A stretch of 6,806 nucleotides of DNA from Thermoplasmata archaeon (lineage in GTDB: Archaea; Thermoplasmatota; Thermoplasmata; Thermoplasmatales; Thermoplasmataceae): the NCBI GenBank assembly GCA_021845325.1, contig JAKBRR010000093.1:1-6806 (forward strand), in the 5' to 3' direction. The notes under the pieces were generated by a model that saw only the letters and a list, made by a program, of their open reading frames with translations, was not told the origin of the DNA and did no database searches. Every line of letters begins with the position of its first letter. Position 1 is the stretch's first letter. Shown here in pieces: positions 1 through 6,205 of the stretch. Both the position numbers and the translations under genes were made by a program.

Positions 1-213
1 TGTAAAATCCTCTATAAGAGGTTGGAGGCGCTTCTGTGTTCCGGTTAGGCATAATACAGGTAAAGGCGTATTCTAATTGCACGTAGACAGGGATGAGTAC
101 GATTGGAGATATAATCAGAATTATTTTACGTGACTGAAAGTGCTATGTTTCTTTATATACTCACAATTCGGTTTCTGGAATATATAAATAATCAAATAAT
201 AATGTGAGATATA
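1..213. other. Left edge with no supportable gene
   Basis: This stretch lies downstream of the HEPN gene stop and no complete gene is visible. Plus frame 1 is open from the edge to a TAG at 46-48 and could be the last 15 codons of a gene entering from the left (KILYKRLEALL in the middle), but this is too short to call. A small hairpin (CCTCT-ATA-AGAGG, 9-21) is present. The 150-213 part is very AT-rich and, read on the minus strand, is fairly T-rich, so it could hold the HEPN gene's transcription stop. Confidence 0.3.
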
Positions 214-1218
214 TTACTTAACTTCATCTGAAAGCAGAGTCTTCAATTTTAGACTTATATCCGTTGCTATTTTGAAGATCCTACCATAGGATTGGACAAT
301 ACCGAGTTGATTGTTATAGTCCTTTGGCTTCATATCACCATCTGAATATCTTGTAAACGATTCGTGAGGGTAGGTTATGATTCCGATTAGGTATATGGGT
401 ATACTAAGTAAAGTCAAAGAAATAATATTTAGGGGCTGTGCTATTAGGGAACTGATATCAATCTTATCGATATCTTTACCAGGGTCTGTAAATTCCTTTG
501 GTGCTTTTGTCACTAAATTCTTAATTAGGGTTTCCCAGTTATCTCCAATATTGATATTGAGAATATCTTTTATGTTAAGATTATCTTCTAAATTCAAGAA
601 GGTGCTACAAATATCCAGTAAATCTGAAATAAAATAATCTGGAAGATGAGCTATCTCTAATTTGGATTGTGGCAATTTAATTTTATTGATTGTATCCTTT
701 AGTTTGTCTAATGGTGTTAAATCTAAATCAGGATATATTCCCTTAAATTGTTTAAGAAGATTTTGCGTTTCTGGCTTTTGCAGCAAAAGTAGAAAATTCT
801 TTGGAGAAATATGGCCTGTCTTACGAATTTCCTCGATTGTCAAAGGAAAGTTGAAGAAAGAAAAGGCTTTTGTAAGTTTTTCTACGCCCTGCTGTAAGTG
901 ATAAATTGCATTAGGGAAGTCACTATTTAAAAAGAGATCCTTACTTGCTTTAAAGTCTCTATCTGCGTCATCTAGGTAGTTTTTGATCATCTCACTATTT
1001 GATTTATCCGAGAGATAAAAATTTTTAAGACTGATCTCACATGATTCAGAGTCATTTATTAAGTCCACTAAGAACGTTAATATTCGTCCCAGATCACTCG
1101 AATCCCTCTGAATATTAGAGTTATCAGTATTTTCTATTTTCTCGTCTGAGTTATTGTTTCTGTCGTTTAGCCCGTTCATAATTTCAATACTACATTCCGG
1201 GATAAAACTTTTCTTCAA
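214..1218 (-). CDS. HEPN-domain protein with C-terminal membrane segment
   Basis: Predicted 334-aa protein. Residues 1-45 are polar and low-complexity (rich in N, S, D). Residues about 78-145 look like a HEPN domain: a helix around YLDDADRDFKASKDLF, then FPNAIYHLQQGVEKLTKAF (the familiar 'AI.H.QQ.VEK..KA' signature), then TGHISPKNFLLLL. A hydrophobic stretch at about 258-283 is likely one membrane segment or hairpin. It is followed by HESFTRYSDG (285-294), resembling the second half of other archaeal HEPN proteins. HEPN domains act as RNases in toxins and defence proteins, but the usual R-x4-6-H motif is not clear here (R132-x3-H136), so RNase activity is not shown. The 334-aa start is TTG at 1218, about 25-30 bp from a TATA-like box. 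An ATG at 1179 (321 aa) is an alternative, and neither has a clear Shine-Dalgarno. The gene is divergent from the GmrSD-like gene. A role in defence is an inference. Confidence 0.7.
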   Translation of the reverse strand: MKKSFIPECSIEIMNGLNDRNNNSDEKIENTDNSNIQRDSSDLGRILTFLVDLINDSESCEISLKNFYLSDKSNSEMIKNYLDDADRDFKASKDLFLNSDFPNAIYHLQQGVEKLTKAFSFFNFPLTIEEIRKTGHISPKNFLLLLQKPETQNLLKQFKGIYPDLDLTPLDKLKDTINKIKLPQSKLEIAHLPDYFISDLLDICSTFLNLEDNLNIKDILNINIGDNWETLIKNLVTKAPKEFTDPGKDIDKIDISSLIAQPLNIISLTLLSIPIYLIGIITYPHESFTRYSDGDMKPKDYNNQLGIVQSYGRIFKIATDISLKLKTLLSDEVK

Positions 1219-1241
1219 TAAATTTCGATGTGTCTATCAGT

Positions 1242-1252
1242 AAGTATAATTT
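1242..1252 (-). promoter_or_regulatory. Putative TATA box for the HEPN gene
   Basis: On the minus strand this reads AAATTATACTT. It is centred about 29 bp upstream of the TTG at 1218 and about 68 bp upstream of the alternative ATG at 1179. That spacing fits a near-leaderless transcript from the TTG. A second AT-rich candidate just above 1214-1226 would suit the ATG instead, so the assignment is uncertain. Confidence 0.35.
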
Positions 1253-1293
1253 CAATCTCAAGGCAATCTTCCGCTTTGGTAAGGGAAAACCAT

Positions 1294-1303
1294 CTTTTAT
1301 AAA
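1294..1303 (+). promoter_or_regulatory. Putative TATA box for the GmrSD-like gene
   Basis: CTTTTATAAA is centred about 29 bp before the ATG at 1327, preceded by a purine-rich stretch (AAGGGAAAA) in the place of a BRE. No Shine-Dalgarno lies before the ATG. The spacing therefore predicts a leaderless mRNA, common in archaea. With the opposite-facing box at 1242-1252 it makes the 108-bp intergenic region a possible divergent promoter. Confidence 0.55.
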
Positions 1304-1326
1304 GAATGTTCACATAGAGAAAATTA

Positions 1327-3216
1327 ATGAAAACGTTCGAGCCAGAATTGTCTCTTAAGGATCTATTCACTGAGAAACTTTTTAGAATTCCAGACTTTCA
1401 AAGGGGTTATAGCTGGGAAGAAAAACACCTAGATGATCTTTGGGAAGATATAGAAAACTTATATGAGGGCGGCGAACACTATACAGGTTTAATAACGGTA
1501 AAGGATTCCTCATCCCCCGGTACCTCGTGGCTTGGATTCAATACGTTAGAAATAATTGACGGCCAGCAGAGACTTACGACACTTGTGATTCTCTTGAATG
1601 AATTGATAGAAAAAGCTGAGTCTCTTAAAATGAGTGAACTTGACAATCTGCCAATCCCTGACATTAAACAGAAATATCTCTATAGATCGCATATCAATAA
1701 TCCCTCACTCAAGGTAAGCATCTTAAGTTATTCTGTTGATGATCCTTCAGACGAATTCTTAAAGTGTAAAATATTAAAAATAAAAGATCAACCGAAAGAG
1801 AATGTTATAACCGCTTACACAAAGAGGATGGAAAATGCAAGAAATTATTTTAGGGAAAAGTTAAATTTACTGGAGGGAAATCGAATCAATCAACTTTTTG
1901 CTATAGTTGCAAAAAAGTTAGTGTTCAATTTATACAAAGTTTCAGGGGACAAGGATGCTTCCATGATTTTTGAGTCTCTGAACAACAGAGGAAAGAAATT
2001 AAGCACACTTGAATTGCTTAAAAATAGGTTGATCTACCTAACAGAAAAACTTAAGGTCGATGAGGAAGCTAGAAAGGGACTTAGAGATAAAATAAAGAAA
2101 TCTTGGAAGATAATTTACGAATGGTTAGGAAAGGATGAGCTAATGGACGATGAACAGGGCGATGATCAGTTTTTGAAAAATCATTGGATAATGTATTATG
2201 AATACAGCCGAAAAGAGAGTAATGTATATGCTGATAGATTGCTTAAACAAGAATTCTCTTTGAAGAAGGCATATGAAAAGGACCAAAATATGATCTACGA
2301 CAAAATTTCGGATTATATCGTTTCCCTTTCTGATAGTGTGAAACACTGGTACTTTATGCATTACCCAGAAAAAGCAGTTAAATACTACAATGAGGAAATT
2401 ATAAACGAGATTGCCAGACTCAATAGGATAAGTTACACCCCTTTTATGCCATTGGTCATGGGCGTTCTATTGGATACAGATGGTAAAAGGAATATTGATT
2501 TAGTAGTAAATATGTTTAAGACTGCTGAAGAATATATTTTTAAAGTGTTTGCTTTAACCGGAAAACAATCAAATACCGGCGACAGTGTTTTGTATAGACT
2601 TTCTAAAGCATATTTCGACAAAGAGGTTGATATTCAAAACGCTATTGATAAAATTCAGGAGTTGACAAATAAGCACTTTAAAATTCAAGGGTTCTCAGAA
2701 ATGATAAACAATCTTTATGAGGATTATGAGGGGTTTTACTATTGGAATTACATAAACTACTTTCTATTTGAGTATGACCTTTGGCTGAGAGAAAATTCTC
2801 GGGGCACATCAGGGAAGTCTATCGAATGGGAAAACTACAGTAAGTATAAGAAAGACTATGTAAGCGTAGAGCACATATATCCTCAAAACGATGGAGAACA
2901 ATGTTGGAAAACAACTTTTCAAAAATTCTCGGCTGATGAAAAAGAGGTCCTAAGGAACAGCCTTGGAAACCTTTTGCCGTTGTCCGTTCCTAGGAATTCG
3001 TCTTTTCAGAATCACTGTTTCGAAAAGAAGAAGGACGATGGAAACGGCGGAGGTTATTGCGTTGGGTCACACAGCGAGGCTGAAGTCTACAAGCAAAATA
3101 AGTGGGATGCTGAGAATATACTTGAAAGAGGTACAAAAATGTTAGAATTTATGGAAAGCAGATGGAGCATACAAATTGCTGATAAGAAAAGTCTTTTGGG
3201 GCTGGACTTTCTTTAA
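1327..3216 (+). CDS. GmrSD-type DUF262-DUF1524 restriction endonuclease
   Basis: A 629-aa single-chain protein of the GmrS/GmrD (type IV, modification-dependent restriction) family. The N-terminal DUF262 domain shows IPDFQRGYSW (21-30), the nucleotide-binding/hydrolysis motif IIDGQQRLTTL (76-86; D78, Q80, Q81, R82), and FESLNNRGKKLS (215-226). A long helical middle follows. The C-terminal DUF1524 HNH-type nuclease shows VEHIYPQ (514-520, H516), NSLGNLLPLS (544-553), N557 in PRNSSF, and W593 with R601 in the final helix. All key motifs appear present, so the enzyme is probably active. Known family members cut phage DNA carrying modified bases (such as glucosylated hydroxymethylcytosine) using NTP, and related proteins (SspE, BrxU) act in other defence systems. 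The target here cannot be read from sequence. The start is the ATG following a well-placed TATA box. The gene is head-to-head with the HEPN gene and tail-to-tail with the HsdR remnant. Confidence 0.9.
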   Translation: MKTFEPELSLKDLFTEKLFRIPDFQRGYSWEEKHLDDLWEDIENLYEGGEHYTGLITVKDSSSPGTSWLGFNTLEIIDGQQRLTTLVILLNELIEKAESLKMSELDNLPIPDIKQKYLYRSHINNPSLKVSILSYSVDDPSDEFLKCKILKIKDQPKENVITAYTKRMENARNYFREKLNLLEGNRINQLFAIVAKKLVFNLYKVSGDKDASMIFESLNNRGKKLSTLELLKNRLIYLTEKLKVDEEARKGLRDKIKKSWKIIYEWLGKDELMDDEQGDDQFLKNHWIMYYEYSRKESNVYADRLLKQEFSLKKAYEKDQNMIYDKISDYIVSLSDSVKHWYFMHYPEKAVKYYNEEIINEIARLNRISYTPFMPLVMGVLLDTDGKRNIDLVVNMFKTAEEYIFKVFALTGKQSNTGDSVLYRLSKAYFDKEVDIQNAIDKIQELTNKHFKIQGFSEMINNLYEDYEGFYYWNYINYFLFEYDLWLRENSRGTSGKSIEWENYSKYKKDYVSVEHIYPQNDGEQCWKTTFQKFSADEKEVLRNSLGNLLPLSVPRNSSFQNHCFEKKKDDGNGGGYCVGSHSEAEVYKQNKWDAENILERGTKMLEFMESRWSIQIADKKSLLGLDFL

Positions 3217-3285
3217 CATTCTGAACCTAATGTTAGGTCATGTAAATAAAGTGCGATAATTTGGGAAATATTCTATTCACATTTC
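3217..3285. terminator. Convergent intergenic region with short hairpin
   Basis: The 69-bp gap between two converging genes. It contains ACCTAA-TG-TTAGGT (3225-3238), a 6-bp stem with a 2-nt loop that might form a weak hairpin on either strand. There is no long T-run next to it, so a terminator role is only suggested by position. Confidence 0.25.
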
Positions 3286-4830
3286 TTACCTAACCCACTC
3301 ATATCCAAGCAGCTTTGCCTGTTCCAGTACTGTTATTGTGGCTTTCTCCTGCTTGTCTGGGGGATATCCATATTTCCTTAGAATCTTCTTTACTATTAAC
3401 CTGAGTTTTGCCTGCACACTTTCCCTTTCAGTCCAGTCTATGGTTATGTTCTTGTGAACCATTACAACAAGTTCCCTTGCTATTATTTTTAATGTGCTGT
3501 CACCAAGAACCTGCTTTGCACTCTCATTATCAGCAAGTGCGTCATAGAATGCGATCTCATGTTCATTCAATCCAAGTTCCTTTCCCCTGTTCTGCTCTTC
3601 TCTCATCCTCTTGGCAAGGTCAAGCAATTCCTGTATAACCTGTGCTGTCTCTATACTCTTGTTTGTATACTGCTTTATGGCATTTTCAAGCATCTGAAGG
3701 AAAGATCTCGCTTGAACGAGGTTTTTCTTCATCCTTATTCTTATCTGATCATTGAGAAGTTTTTTAAGCATTTCAAATGCAAGGTTCTTCTGAGGCAAAT
3801 CTCTTACTTCAGCAAGGAATTCGTCCGACAGAATGGATATGTCAGGCTTGTCTAATCCTGCTGCTGCAAATATATCTATTACACGATCTGAAACCAATGC
3901 CTTTGACAGTATCTGCTGTATTGCAGTTTCCGATGACCCATCACCTATCTTTCTCGATTCTGTATTTTTGATAAGTGCTGATCTCACCGCTTGGAAGAAT
4001 CCAACATCATCCCTGATGACCATGGCAGATGGATCCGGTACAACAAGGGCAAATGCCTTTGTCAGTTCTGTAACATTCTTCATGTATCTTTCCTTACCAT
4101 CGTCCATTCCGAGGATGTGATCCATGGCCTTTTCTATTATCTTCAGCCTTTCCTTCGTGTCGGAGGTGAAGAATGCCCTGTATTCGAATGTGCTGAACAT
4201 ATCCTGGACAATCTCAAATTTCTCATTCATGATGGCAATGGCCTGCTCCAATGGTATACCAGTTTCTTTTCTATCACCATCTGTGTATTGCGATAACGCC
4301 TTCTTCAGTTCAAAAGCCAGTCCAAGATAGTCCACTATCAGACCGCCAGGCTTGTCCATGAAGACCCTGTTGACCCTTGCAATTGCCTGCATCAGCGTGT
4401 GCCCCTGCATGGGTTTGTCCAGGTACATGGTGTGAAGGCTGGGAGCATCAAATCCTGTGAGCCACATATCCCTGACTATGACTATCTTCAGGGGATCGTT
4501 GGGATCTTTCATTCTTTCTCCTATCCTCTTCCTGTTTATTTCATATCCATACCTGTTGAGTTGTTTTGCAGTTTTCTTGTATCCGTAGCATACGAACTCT
4601 TTTGAAAGAAGTTTCTCCATTTCATTCACCACAATGCTGTTATCTACCATGATCGTTTCATTGCCATCCCTCTTAATTGTGAAAAGGGAGTTGTGCCTTC
4701 CTCTCTTCTGTAACTGTCTTTCACTGGATTCATCATTACGGTAGAAGCTGCACCTTGGTATGTGAAGAATGCTTGCAATAACACTTATTCCCAATCCCCT
4801 ATCAATATACTCATTTGCCAGGTTCATCAT
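3286..4830 (-). pseudogene. Chimera: IS3 OrfB N-terminus fused to HsdR C-terminus
   Basis: A 514-codon open frame with two unrelated halves. Residues 1-107 match an IS3-family OrfB N-terminus: [17 protein letters not shown] (15-31), then an HTH_21-like part [18 protein letters not shown] (81-98) ending NRKRIGERM. From residue 108 ([20 protein letters not shown]) it is the type I restriction R subunit: helicase motif V ([10 protein letters not shown], 121-130), motif VI (QAIARVNR, 148-155), [10 protein letters not shown] (161-170), then a DUF3387-like C-terminal domain to the normal end ([13 protein letters not shown]...). The junction is near 4505-4515. Missing are the transposase DDE domain and, for HsdR (usually around 1000 aa), the PD-(D/E)XK nuclease and Walker A/B motor motifs. 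It can be neither a working transposase nor a working restriction motor. It is called a pseudogene for that reason, although no stop or frameshift interrupts it. ATG 4830 or 4827 could start it. No hsdM or hsdS is in the window. Confidence 0.85.
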
Positions 4831-4834
4831 CTCC

Positions 4835-5128
4835 TCACCATCTTTTTTTTATGGATTCACTGAGAAGTGCATTTTCCAGATCCTTTTCTGCCAGCAGTGT
4901 TTTCAGTTTCTCATTCTCCTTCATCAGTTTTCTCACTCCGGGTTCCATCCTTCTGGAATGTGGTTTAAGACCATCCAGTCCAAAGGTATCATAGGATTCC
5001 TTCCATTTGTAGTACATGCCCGGATCCACAGAGTATTTCCTGCATGTTTCAACAACCTTGTCACTCTCCTTTATCTCCTTTATTATGGCCAGCTTCTCTT
5101 CCGCTTTCCATTTTCTCCGTTCTGTCAT
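4835..5128 (-). CDS. IS3-family transposase OrfA (helix-turn-helix)
   Basis: A 97-aa protein from the ATG at 5128, preceded by a G-rich ribosome-binding stretch. An in-frame TTG four codons further upstream, at 5140, is less likely. It has the OrfA architecture. A homeodomain-like HTH ([20 protein letters not shown], then [19 protein letters not shown]) is followed by [11 protein letters not shown] and a C-terminal leucine-zipper coiled coil ([20 protein letters not shown]) that normally mediates transposase dimerisation. OrfA binds the IS ends and, as OrfAB, carries out transposition. Its stop codon (4835-4837) is 4 nt before the first OrfB ATG. OrfA itself looks complete, but its partner OrfB has lost the DDE domain, so the element is dead unless helped in trans. 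Confidence 0.85.
   Translation of the reverse strand: MTERRKWKAEEKLAIIKEIKESDKVVETCRKYSVDPGMYYKWKESYDTFGLDGLKPHSRRMEPGVRKLMKENEKLKTLLAEKDLENALLSESIKKRW
4843..4850 (-). promoter_or_regulatory. A8 run at the OrfA/OrfB boundary (slippage site)
   Basis: The minus strand carries eight A's inside the OrfA codons ATA-AAA-AAA-AGA, seven nt before the OrfA stop. IS3 elements make OrfAB by slippage at such A-rich runs. Here the OrfB frame is open from within the run but closed just upstream of it. It is reached by loss of one A (or +1), not by the usual -1 shift. TGGTGAGGAGATGATG right after also gives OrfB a possible Shine-Dalgarno and start, so coupled reinitiation is an alternative. Confidence 0.5.
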
Positions 5129-5161
5129 TGTTCCCCCCAAACCCCCTTCAATTCATATCTT

Positions 5162-5174
5162 AATATATATTTAA
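5162..5174 (-). promoter_or_regulatory. Putative TATA box of the IS3 element
   Basis: The minus strand reads TAAATATATATTA, inside a longer AT stretch. It is centred about 40 bp before the OrfA ATG at 5128, predicting a start of transcription near 5141 and a short leader that contains the G-rich ribosome-binding stretch. Confidence 0.45.
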
Positions 5175-5180
5175 TACTAT

Positions 5181-5217
5181 AGGACAACTTTGTCTCAGTA
5201 ATTAAGGGGGCAGACCA
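5181..5217 (-). repeat. Terminal inverted repeat end of the IS3 element
   Basis: Read on the minus strand from 5217, the end begins TGGTCTGCCCCCTTAAT, a TG-starting, C-rich end typical of IS3-family terminal repeats. It lies about 90 bp before OrfA, as expected for the left end. A 12-bp imperfect palindrome GACAA-CT-TTGTC (5183-5194) inside it could help transposase binding. No matching right end occurs anywhere in the window, so the exact boundary and target duplication cannot be confirmed. Confidence 0.6.
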
Positions 5218-5361
5218 ATAAAAATATGCAAGATCGAAGCTATACAAATACAAAAAAAAGAGTCATGAAAAGCGGAACTATACTCAGAATGGATATCGCT
5301 GTCTCTGCCTTATGCAACATATAAATGCCAAATATTAAATATTTTGCGTGGTTATTCATAT
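5218..5361. promoter_or_regulatory. Spacer with TATA box for the small alpha/beta gene
   Basis: The region between the IS end and the next gene. AATATTAAATATT (5331-5343) sits about 26 bp before the ATG at 5362 and is a good TATA candidate for a leaderless transcript. A second one, CATATAAATG (5319-5328), would fit the in-frame TTG at 5344 less well. A 32-codon ATG frame (5226-5324) is open but has no supporting signal. Confidence 0.45.
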
Positions 5362-5793
5362 ATGCCTTATAGAGAAATTGATGATGTGGAACTAAGAGAA
5401 ATTGATGATGTGGAACTAAGAGAAATTCTGCAACATCTAAGAGGTTTATTATCCATTGATAACGAAGAATCTAGGAGTGGATCTATCAGCGGGGAAAACA
5501 TAGTGCGTAATTTACCGCAAACTCATGCTCGCACCAATGTCATACCTGGTGGAACACCTGGTGGATGCCACCCGATTCTGGTGGTCGCCATAGGAACCCA
5601 TGACAGTGTTGAAAAGAGAATATATCAGGCGATTGAACATGCAGCGGTCAAGTGTAAAGAAGTAAACCGATATATTGTTTTTGCTGCAACAAAATGGGAC
5701 CAAGGTAAGTGGAATGCTCATAGAAGATCATTTAAAGAACTTGGTGTTAGAGTAATACTAATGATGCAGCCAGTCGAAACAATGCTAATTTAA
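5362..5793 (+). CDS. Unrecognised small alpha/beta protein with duplicated REIDDVEL
   Basis: A 143-aa protein from the ATG at 5362, chosen because the TATA box at 5331-5343 is about 26 bp upstream. An in-frame TTG at 5344 would add six residues. I do not recognise the family. The N-terminus is an acidic helix holding two tandem copies of REIDDVEL (4-11, 12-19) and the start of a third (REI). A Ser/Gly-rich linker (38-45) and a Gly-rich turn (IPGGTPGGCHP, 61-71) follow. The C-terminal half predicts beta-alpha-beta-alpha-beta: PILVVAIGTH, a helix DSVEKRIYQAIEHAAVKCKE, RYIVFAATKWD, a helix KWNAHRRSFKELG, then VRVILMMQPV. This suggests a compact Rossmann-like or nuclease-like alpha/beta fold, but no catalytic signature can be assigned. 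There is no signal peptide or membrane segment. It lies alone between the IS end and an integrase, so it is probably cargo of a mobile or defence region. Confidence 0.65.
   Translation: MPYREIDDVELREIDDVELREILQHLRGLLSIDNEESRSGSISGENIVRNLPQTHARTNVIPGGTPGGCHPILVVAIGTHDSVEKRIYQAIEHAAVKCKEVNRYIVFAATKWDQGKWNAHRRSFKELGVRVILMMQPVETMLI
5371..5427 (+). repeat. 24-bp tandem repeat, 2.4 copies, in frame
   Basis: A unit beginning AGAGAAATTGATGATG repeats exactly at 5371-5394 and 5395-5418, and its first 9 bases recur at 5419-5427. The unit is a multiple of three and encodes REIDDVEL twice. Perfect identity between copies points to a recent duplication, probably by replication slippage. Confidence 0.9.
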
Positions 5794-5810
5794 TGCTCTC
5801 AATGCGAACC

Positions 5811-5822
5811 CTATTTTTCTTA
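5811..5822 (+). terminator. Possible T-rich terminator
   Basis: CTATTTTTCTTA lies about 20 bp after the stop of the small alpha/beta gene. Archaeal termination often uses such T-runs without a hairpin. This is judged on composition and position only. Confidence 0.35.
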
Positions 5823-5841
5823 ACATAACCCTAGAAATTCA

Positions 5842-6117
5842 TCAGTAACAGTTCCCTAAAAGAATCACTTTGACCTGTCTATCCTTCCACTGGTCAAAAT
5901 TCTTGATACCTGCTGAATCCATCGTCTATTTTCTCATGGTCTCTTAAGGCTTTGGCTGTTATGAAATCTAGTTTTCTCTCCTCTTTTTTCATGCTATTTG
6001 AAATCAATACCTCATGATCTCTAATAACTCTTGGAATTTTCCTGCAATGACCAGACTATACATTCCCTCTTCCATAATCTTTATTCCCTCTTTTTTGTAT
6101 TTTATTATAGTGAACAT
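5842..6117 (-). pseudogene. Decayed coding remnant between integrase and alpha/beta gene
   Basis: No long ORF survives here, but minus-strand translation gives successive protein-like pieces in shifting frames. An ATG at 6117 opens 37 codons (MFTIIKYKKEGIKIMEEG...ELLEIMRY, stop 6004-6006). A shifted frame then continues from 5992 as MKKEERKLDFITAKALRD through FSRYQEF (stop 5894-5896). Another shift gives NFDQWKDRQVKVILL to a stop at 5842-5844. Codon use (AGA/AGG, A/T third positions) matches real genes nearby. One reading is a roughly 90-aa gene broken by two frameshifts; another is that the 37- and 32-aa ORFs are separate small genes. Further upstream (about 6108-6160) a third frame reads LRISAFIDEDHIIANVHYNK, which may be an earlier part of the same gene. 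I do not recognise the family. Confidence 0.4.
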
Positions 6118-6205
6118 TTGCTATGATATGATCCTCATCAATAAAAGCTGAAATTCTAAGTGTTGGGGAGAAGGATCATGTTGGGTTTTATGAGAAGAAT
6201 GGGCA
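6118..6205 (-). other. Gap after integrase with coupled 16-codon frame
   Basis: The integrase stop overlaps an ATG (TGATG, ATG at 6206-6204) that opens a short frame MPILLIKPNMILLPNT before TAG. A one-base shift continues into LRISAFIDEDH. This could be the original coupled start of the decayed gene that follows. An 8-bp inverted repeat (ATGATCCT 6128-6135, AGGATCAT 6172-6179) is also present, without known meaning. Confidence 0.25.

Larger units (their letters stand above)
4516..5217 (-). mobile_element. Truncated IS3-family insertion sequence
   Basis: The surviving piece is the left terminal repeat, promoter, whole orfA and about 105 codons of orfB, roughly 700 bp of an element that is usually 1.2-1.5 kb. 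The right part, with the DDE catalytic core and right terminal repeat, was lost where the sequence passes into hsdR near 4505-4515. The element probably inserted in or next to hsdR and a later deletion joined the two. That order is inferred, not seen. Confidence 0.75.

Noticed and set aside
9..21. Hairpin CCTCT-ATA-AGAGG at the left edge
   Set aside because: The five-base stem has no following T-run or linked gene end that could be confirmed, so it is not supportable as a terminator or operator.
377..901. Two plus-strand frames of 86 and 79 codons
   Set aside because: Both are antisense to the HEPN gene, which has a clear HEPN signature, and neither has a plausible promoter or domain.
3408..4605. 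Several overlapping plus-strand open frames of 64-101 codons
   Set aside because: They lie entirely antisense to the HsdR half, whose motifs are unmistakable, and their translations are rich in S, F, H and C with no domain signal.
4769..5182. 137-codon plus-strand open frame
   Set aside because: It is antisense to OrfA and the start of OrfB. OrfA has clear HTH and coiled-coil features, and this frame does not.
5226..5324. 32-codon ATG frame just outside the IS end
   Set aside because: It has no ribosome-binding site or well-placed TATA box and no recognisable motif, and a frame this short is expected by chance. It could also be debris of the gene the IS entered.
6128..6179. 8-bp inverted repeat ATGATCCT / AGGATCAT with a 36-nt spacer
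   Set aside because: It is short enough to occur by chance, has no transposase next to it and no matching direct repeats, so it is not called as an IS or att site.
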